The translations under genes were made by a program, and so were the position numbers. Shown one piece after another: positions 59,815 to 64,000 of a stretch of DNA of 64,000 nt. The stretch lies in NCBI RefSeq assembly GCF_954871325.1, contig NC_088779.1, positions 21,764,846 through 21,828,845 of the forward strand, given 5' to 3'. Positions within the stretch are counted from its first letter, which is position 1. Every line of letters begins with the position of its first letter. This DNA is from Gordionus sp. m RMFG-2023 (taxonomy: Eukaryota > Nematomorpha > Gordioida > Chordodea > Parachordodidae). Below the pieces are notes generated by a model, which was not told where the DNA came from, did no database searches, and saw only the letters and a program-made list of their open reading frames with translations.

Positions 59815-60900
59815 TCAAAGTGAGTATAGTATCTCAAAGGTTCGGTTATCTGTTCTGAACCTTGTCTATGTTTGGTTTTTAGAAATAGGTCGAGGTTTAG
59901 TTCTTGCAATCTGTTTTTGGTTAGATTAGGACCGATAAAAAATTATATATTATCTTTTTATAATTTTATACAAGTTTATATAGAAATAACAAAAAATTTC
60001 GAAACTAGTCAAGTTTTACTGACACAAGTTCCTACGTTTTTATTGATATTTTATAGATATTCTTATTTATTATTAACGATAAATCTATTAAATGTTAAGT
60101 TTAAAAATCCAAATGGTTAAATCATTTCAAAATCATTTTAAAGTTCAGTATGTAAACTAAAGAGACCTTCAAAATGAGTCTCAGCACATCTGGCCCGTCC
60201 CGTACGAGATTCAGCCAGAGCTTATTTTTTCTTAAAAAAAAATCAGTTCGGGCTGTGTCGAGCCTAATATTTAAGCAAAAAAATCGGGCCGGGTTTAAAT
60301 TTTTAAATAAAATTGAAATATTTTTAATTTTTTGCGAGAAACAAAGGTTTATTAGATTTTAATATTATAAAATGATTTATGAATATGCTATATATATAAT
60401 ACTCTACAATAGAGCATGACTAGAATTAATACCATTTTTGCCTGTAAATTAACTTGTAAACATTAGTGAAAGTTAATAAATATAGGCGTAGCCGGGGGGA
60501 GGAGACAAGGAAAAATCCCTCCTCCGGTGCCTGTTTTCGTAAATATCATTTTAAACTAATATCCACCATACAATAAGAGAACATAAAGGCCTTCATTGCA
60601 ATTTATGGGGGGAAACCCATCTAATAGTGTCCTTAGAAAAATCCTGGCTACGCCTATGGGAATAAAAAGATTACTACTGAAATTTGCCAAGTCGGTCTTC
60701 TTGGCTCAATATAAGCGTTTCAACATATTTTCAATAGTACGAGTTATGCGTAGTTTATCCCCGTGTTTTTTATTATGTATATATAGAGAAATATTTTAGA
60801 TACTATTTTAGCTATAAAATATTTATTCAGAAATATAAATAAAATTAGCACAATAATTGATAAAGACTGTCAAATTCTAGCAATTTATTGTCTAATATTA
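59815..60900. repeat. Dispersed repeat, copy B (pairs with 55,990-57,000)
   Basis: Counterparts of copy A: GGTTCGGTTATCTGTTCTGAA (59,838), ACACAAGTTCCTACGTTTTT (60,022) and AGAAATATAAATAAAATTAG (60,830). Interrupted by a GGCCCGTCCCG / GGGCCGGG block (60,190-60,295) and by the short MITE at 60,482-60,657. Confidence 0.5.
60482..60657. mobile_element. Short ATAGGCGTAGCC MITE
   Basis: The left end ATAGGCGTAGCCGGGGGGAG and the right end, reverse-complemented, ATAGGCGTAGCCAGGATT belong to the family with proven ends at 35,235-36,168. About 176 bp; flanking bases do not give a clean duplication. Confidence 0.7.
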
Positions 60901-61260
60901 TTTTTTAAAATAAAAATTCGATTTTGACTTTCTTTTATATTTCGATTAAAAGGGCGGGGCGGGGGCGTCTCTTTAAAATATAGGCGTGGTGAAGTTTTCT
61001 TTATAATGTTTTTTTAACGACTTATTTAATTTTTCTATTCGAGCACACAATACGCATTTATTGCGGCCGCCAAATTATTCAAACTTAACAAATATTCACA
61101 ATTAGAAAATGTACTATTTCTACCCTTTGTTACTATGACATTAGAAATCTTAGGCGATAAGTTACATTTCTATTTTTTAAATCTATAGGTAAAAAGTTAA
61201 CAACAATGACTGGAGATCCTAAAGAAAATTTATATCTCAGACAAAGAATATTCATTGAGA
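60900..61260. other. No gene seen
   Basis: Includes a GGGCGGGGCGGGGGCG run at about 60,952-60,968 and a GCGGCCGC site at about 61,063; no frame. Confidence 0.4.
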
Positions 61261-61384
61261 TATGTGGACAGGGTTGCCAGGTCAAAATTTTCAAATTGTG
61301 GGAGAAATTAGGTATTTTGTGGGAGAAATATAAAAATTGTGGGAGAAATTGCTAAAAAAATTTTTTTTATTTTTTATAAATATA

Positions 61385-61662
61385 AAATCTAATCTATTTT
61401 CCAAAATAAAATAGGTAATTATTTTTCAAAATAAAATAGCTAACTTTTTAAAAAATAAAATAGCTAACTTTTTTTCAAAATAAAATAGCCAACTATTTTT
61501 CAAAATAAAATAGCCAACTATTTTTCAAAATAAAATATCCAACTCTTTTTCAAAATAAAATAGCCTAACTATTTTTCAAAATAAAATATCCAACTCTTTT
61601 TCAAAATAAAATAGTTAACTATTTTCCAAAATAAAATACCCAACTATTTTTCAAAATAGGTA
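61385..61662. repeat. 25-bp minisatellite inside hAT copy 2
   Basis: About eleven units of the form CAACTATTTTTCAAAATAAAATAGC, compared with about eight in copy 1. Confidence 0.85.
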
Positions 61663-61839
61663 ATTACTGTAGGACACAAAATTTCTTAGAATACTATCTT
61701 TATTATTAAAAAAACATATTGATTTATTATAATATATTAATTTTGTGTAAAAATAATAACCAACGATCTTTTTTAAATACAAAAGAATGTAAACAAGATA
61801 AAATTTTATAAAAAATTGTAATTTTACAATGTAAAAAAA

Positions 61840-62810
61840 TAAATGGGGGAAGGGAATATGATATTTTGAGGTATCAAAAATCTTCAAAGCATAAATCAGT
61901 ACAGGGCATTCTATCAACATCTATTTCAAAACAAAAATATTCTTCAAAATAAGAAATAATATAGATGCAACTACAGTTGCGGAAATGGTAAATACCTATC
62001 ATGCAGTACAACATTCAGAGAGTTACTCAACATCTCAATGTTGGTAGAATCTTTCCCCATAATATTTAACGACTAATATAAATGATAGAATACTTTGTAG
62101 AACACAAAATGAGCAAGGTTATCAACAATGTTTTAGGATATAAATCCAGAAGGTCAATTCTTAACGATTTGAAACATGTGCAAACATATGCAATTCTAAC
62201 AGATGCATCTAATAAGGAGATATCAAAACATTTCCCTTGATCCTCCCCTATTTCAACAAAATTAATGTCATTTTAATAAAACTATTAAAAAAATTTTCTC
62301 CAGATATGAAATATCCAAAGACATAGCTAACCATATATAATGGTAAATATGGCAGATTTGGCATTACCAATGAATTGCATGGTAGCTTTCTGATCTGATA
62401 ATTCCTCAGTGAATTTGGCATAAACCAGAGTGTATTTACAGAATTGAGTCAGCATAATGTTGGTTGACAGGTTCCTCCTAATACGCGCCATCGTAGAATT
62501 TTAAAATACAAACCTTTAAAAAATAAATAGATTATAAAAGCTGTCCTATTTGAAAATAATTTTCAAAAATAAATGGCAGAAGTATATTTAGGAATTTTAC
62601 ATATAGGAAATCTACTATATGCTGTTAATATGCAGTTGCAATCAGAAGAATATAATTTAATAAAGGCTCACTAAATTATGCTGCAGAAATACCAAAGTAA
62701 GAATATTACTATTATCGGATAATTATTAATAAGATTTAATATGATGTCATGTTTGAGGAGATTGTAATGCTTCTTTATTTTTATGATTTGCCAAAATATT
62801 CAAAATATTA
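61840..62810 (+). pseudogene. hAT transposase remnant, + strand, copy 2
   Basis: Nearly identical to 16,240-17,195: the stretch around ATCTTCAAAGCATAAATCAG (61,880), the TVAEMVNTYHAVQHSE block (61,975-62,020) and the MFEEIVMLLYFYDLPKY block (about 62,750-62,800). The shared stops show that the decay predates the spread of this composite form. Confidence 0.65.
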
Positions 62811-62924
62811 ATTTTACAATGTAAAAAATAAATTTATTTGATTTTATGCAAATGTATAAATAAGATTTTATAAAATATAGAAAGTCAAATAGTTATAGTT
62901 AATTATATTTTATATGAGATTTAA

Positions 62925-63018
62925 ATAATGGAACTAAACGTTTACCGTCGTTATTAAGATATTTATAAAAATCCTGGCATGACATTTTATAATTTTGTTT
63001 AACCATTAACTCGGCCTC
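62925..63018 (-). pseudogene. Stub of minus-strand transposase, copy 2
   Basis: Minus-strand homologue of the last codons of the 17,320-17,649 frame (CGTTTACCGTCGTTATTAAG on + at 62,938). It matches copy 1 up to CGGCCTCT and then switches abruptly to unrelated sequence. Confidence 0.7.
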
Positions 63019-63028
63019 TTAGTATATC

Positions 63029-63616
63029 TTAAGCTTAGATTAAAGATGATTAAGATAATAATATTTTCAAAGATGAGTTCCACTTTCATTGCTAATTTTT
63101 AAAAATATTACTTCTAATATTAATAATATATTTTTTAATATATAATAGTACATAAGCAGTTTATATTGAAAATAATTTTTCTTTTTATATATTTAATTAT
63201 AACATTTTATTGTCCAAAAAACAACATCAGTATTGGAAACTAATGCTTTAACCTCAAAACAATCTAAATCTCACCTAGAAGATAACTATCATGGTATATA
63301 TAAATAAAAATATAAAATATGTATAATATTTAGGATTTTTTAAGCTTAGATTAAAGATGATTAGGATAATAATATTTTCTAAGATGAGTTCCACTTTCAT
63401 TGCTAATTTTTAAAAATATTACTTCTAATATTAATAATATATAATAGTACATAAGCAATTTATATTGAAAATAATTTTTCTTTTTATATATTTAATTTTA
63501 ACATTTTATTGTCCAAAAAACAACATCAGTATTGGAAACTAGTGCTTTAACCTCAAAACAATCTAAATCTCACCTAGAAGATAACTATCATGGTATATAT
63601 AAATAAAAATATAAAA
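63029..63616. repeat. 312-bp tandem duplication in hAT copy 2
   Basis: The unit beginning TAAGCTTAGATTAAAGATGA occurs at 63,029 and again at 63,341; the two are almost identical except for a deletion of about 25 bp in the second. It replaces the transposase half present in copy 1. Confidence 0.88.
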
Positions 63617-64000
63617 AAAGCACTAGTTTCCCATACTATTCTAACTTCAAATTTTGAAAATGTCGAATGGATTGGATTGGATGGAGAATTTAAAATTAGC
63701 GGAAAAATAAAATAAAAGAACTAGACATATTTTTCGAATAAATATTTAAAATTTATTTTAAAAATATAAAAATAATCAAATACTGTCTCTCAAAATTATT
63801 ATTTATATATTAAAAACATTAAAATGCTAAAAAAAAAATTGTGGGAGAAATTAAAAATCTGTGGGAGATTTTTGTGGGAGATTGTGGGAGATTTCTAATT
63901 GTGGGAGTTTTGTGGGAGTGAGATGTATGTGGGTAAACTAAAAAATTGTGGGAGACTCCCACTGATGGGGGCAGGCATGGCAACCCTGTATGTGGATCTA

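Larger units (their letters stand above)
61269..63988. mobile_element. Composite hAT element, CAGGGTTGCCA family, copy 2
   Basis: Both termini carry CAGGGTTGCCA (right one reverse-complemented), with a perfect 8-bp duplication TATGTGGA at 61,261-61,268 and 63,989-63,996. Same architecture as copy 1: TTGTGGGAG subterminal repeats in direct orientation at both ends, the 25-bp minisatellite, and the + transposase remnant. The minus-strand remnant is cut off at about 63,018 after only its last few dozen codons and replaced by a 312-bp tandem duplication. 2,720 bp against 3,452 in copy 1; non-autonomous. Confidence 0.95.

Overview
The window is an A+T-rich (about three quarters by eye) intron-rich animal sequence dominated by decayed transposons. 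Two real genes stand out, both on the + strand. Exons of 60-200 bp with GT..AG boundaries, a nuclear gene for a mitochondrial complex I subunit, and a secreted peptide precursor resembling arthropod SIFamide all point to an invertebrate, most likely an arthropod. The species cannot be fixed from the sequence alone.

Layout. 1-11,500: no intact gene; a hAT transposase remnant (about 1.6-2.5 kb), unidentified minus-strand open stretches (3.5-3.9 and 5.2-5.4 kb), a broken signal-peptide reading frame (6.2 kb), and a truncated Ty3/gypsy pol/gag on the minus strand (7.1-9.9 kb). 11,507-20,783: one hAT element, traceable from BED finger to dimerisation domain, split by two later hAT insertions, one of which carries a third. 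Three of the four are bounded by 8-bp target-site duplications. 20.8-25.2 kb: orphan open stretches (21.5-22.0 and 24.3-24.6 kb) and a perfect 24-bp hairpin.

25,203-44,134: NDUFS2 (49-kDa core subunit of complex I), 12 exons that join in frame over 433 residues; the first exon(s) with the mitochondrial presequence were not found. Its introns hold hAT remnants and MITEs, an LTR-like segment, a LINE reverse-transcriptase remnant and a roughly 1-kb GC-rich foldback. 49,128-49,491: coding exon of a secreted neuropeptide-like precursor with one amidation/dibasic site. 50-61 kb: repeats only, including arrays of the palindrome TCGCGA in opposite orientation at 57.8 and 59.3 kb. 61,269-63,988: a second copy, with a perfect 8-bp duplication, of the hAT inserted at 15.6 kb.

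The most unusual structure is that CAGGGTTGCCA hAT: its fuller copy carries two related transposase remnants pointing at each other (+ then -), and the second copy keeps the + remnant and the junction, so the composite form seems to have moved as a unit. No operon, CRISPR or tRNA/rRNA gene was seen.
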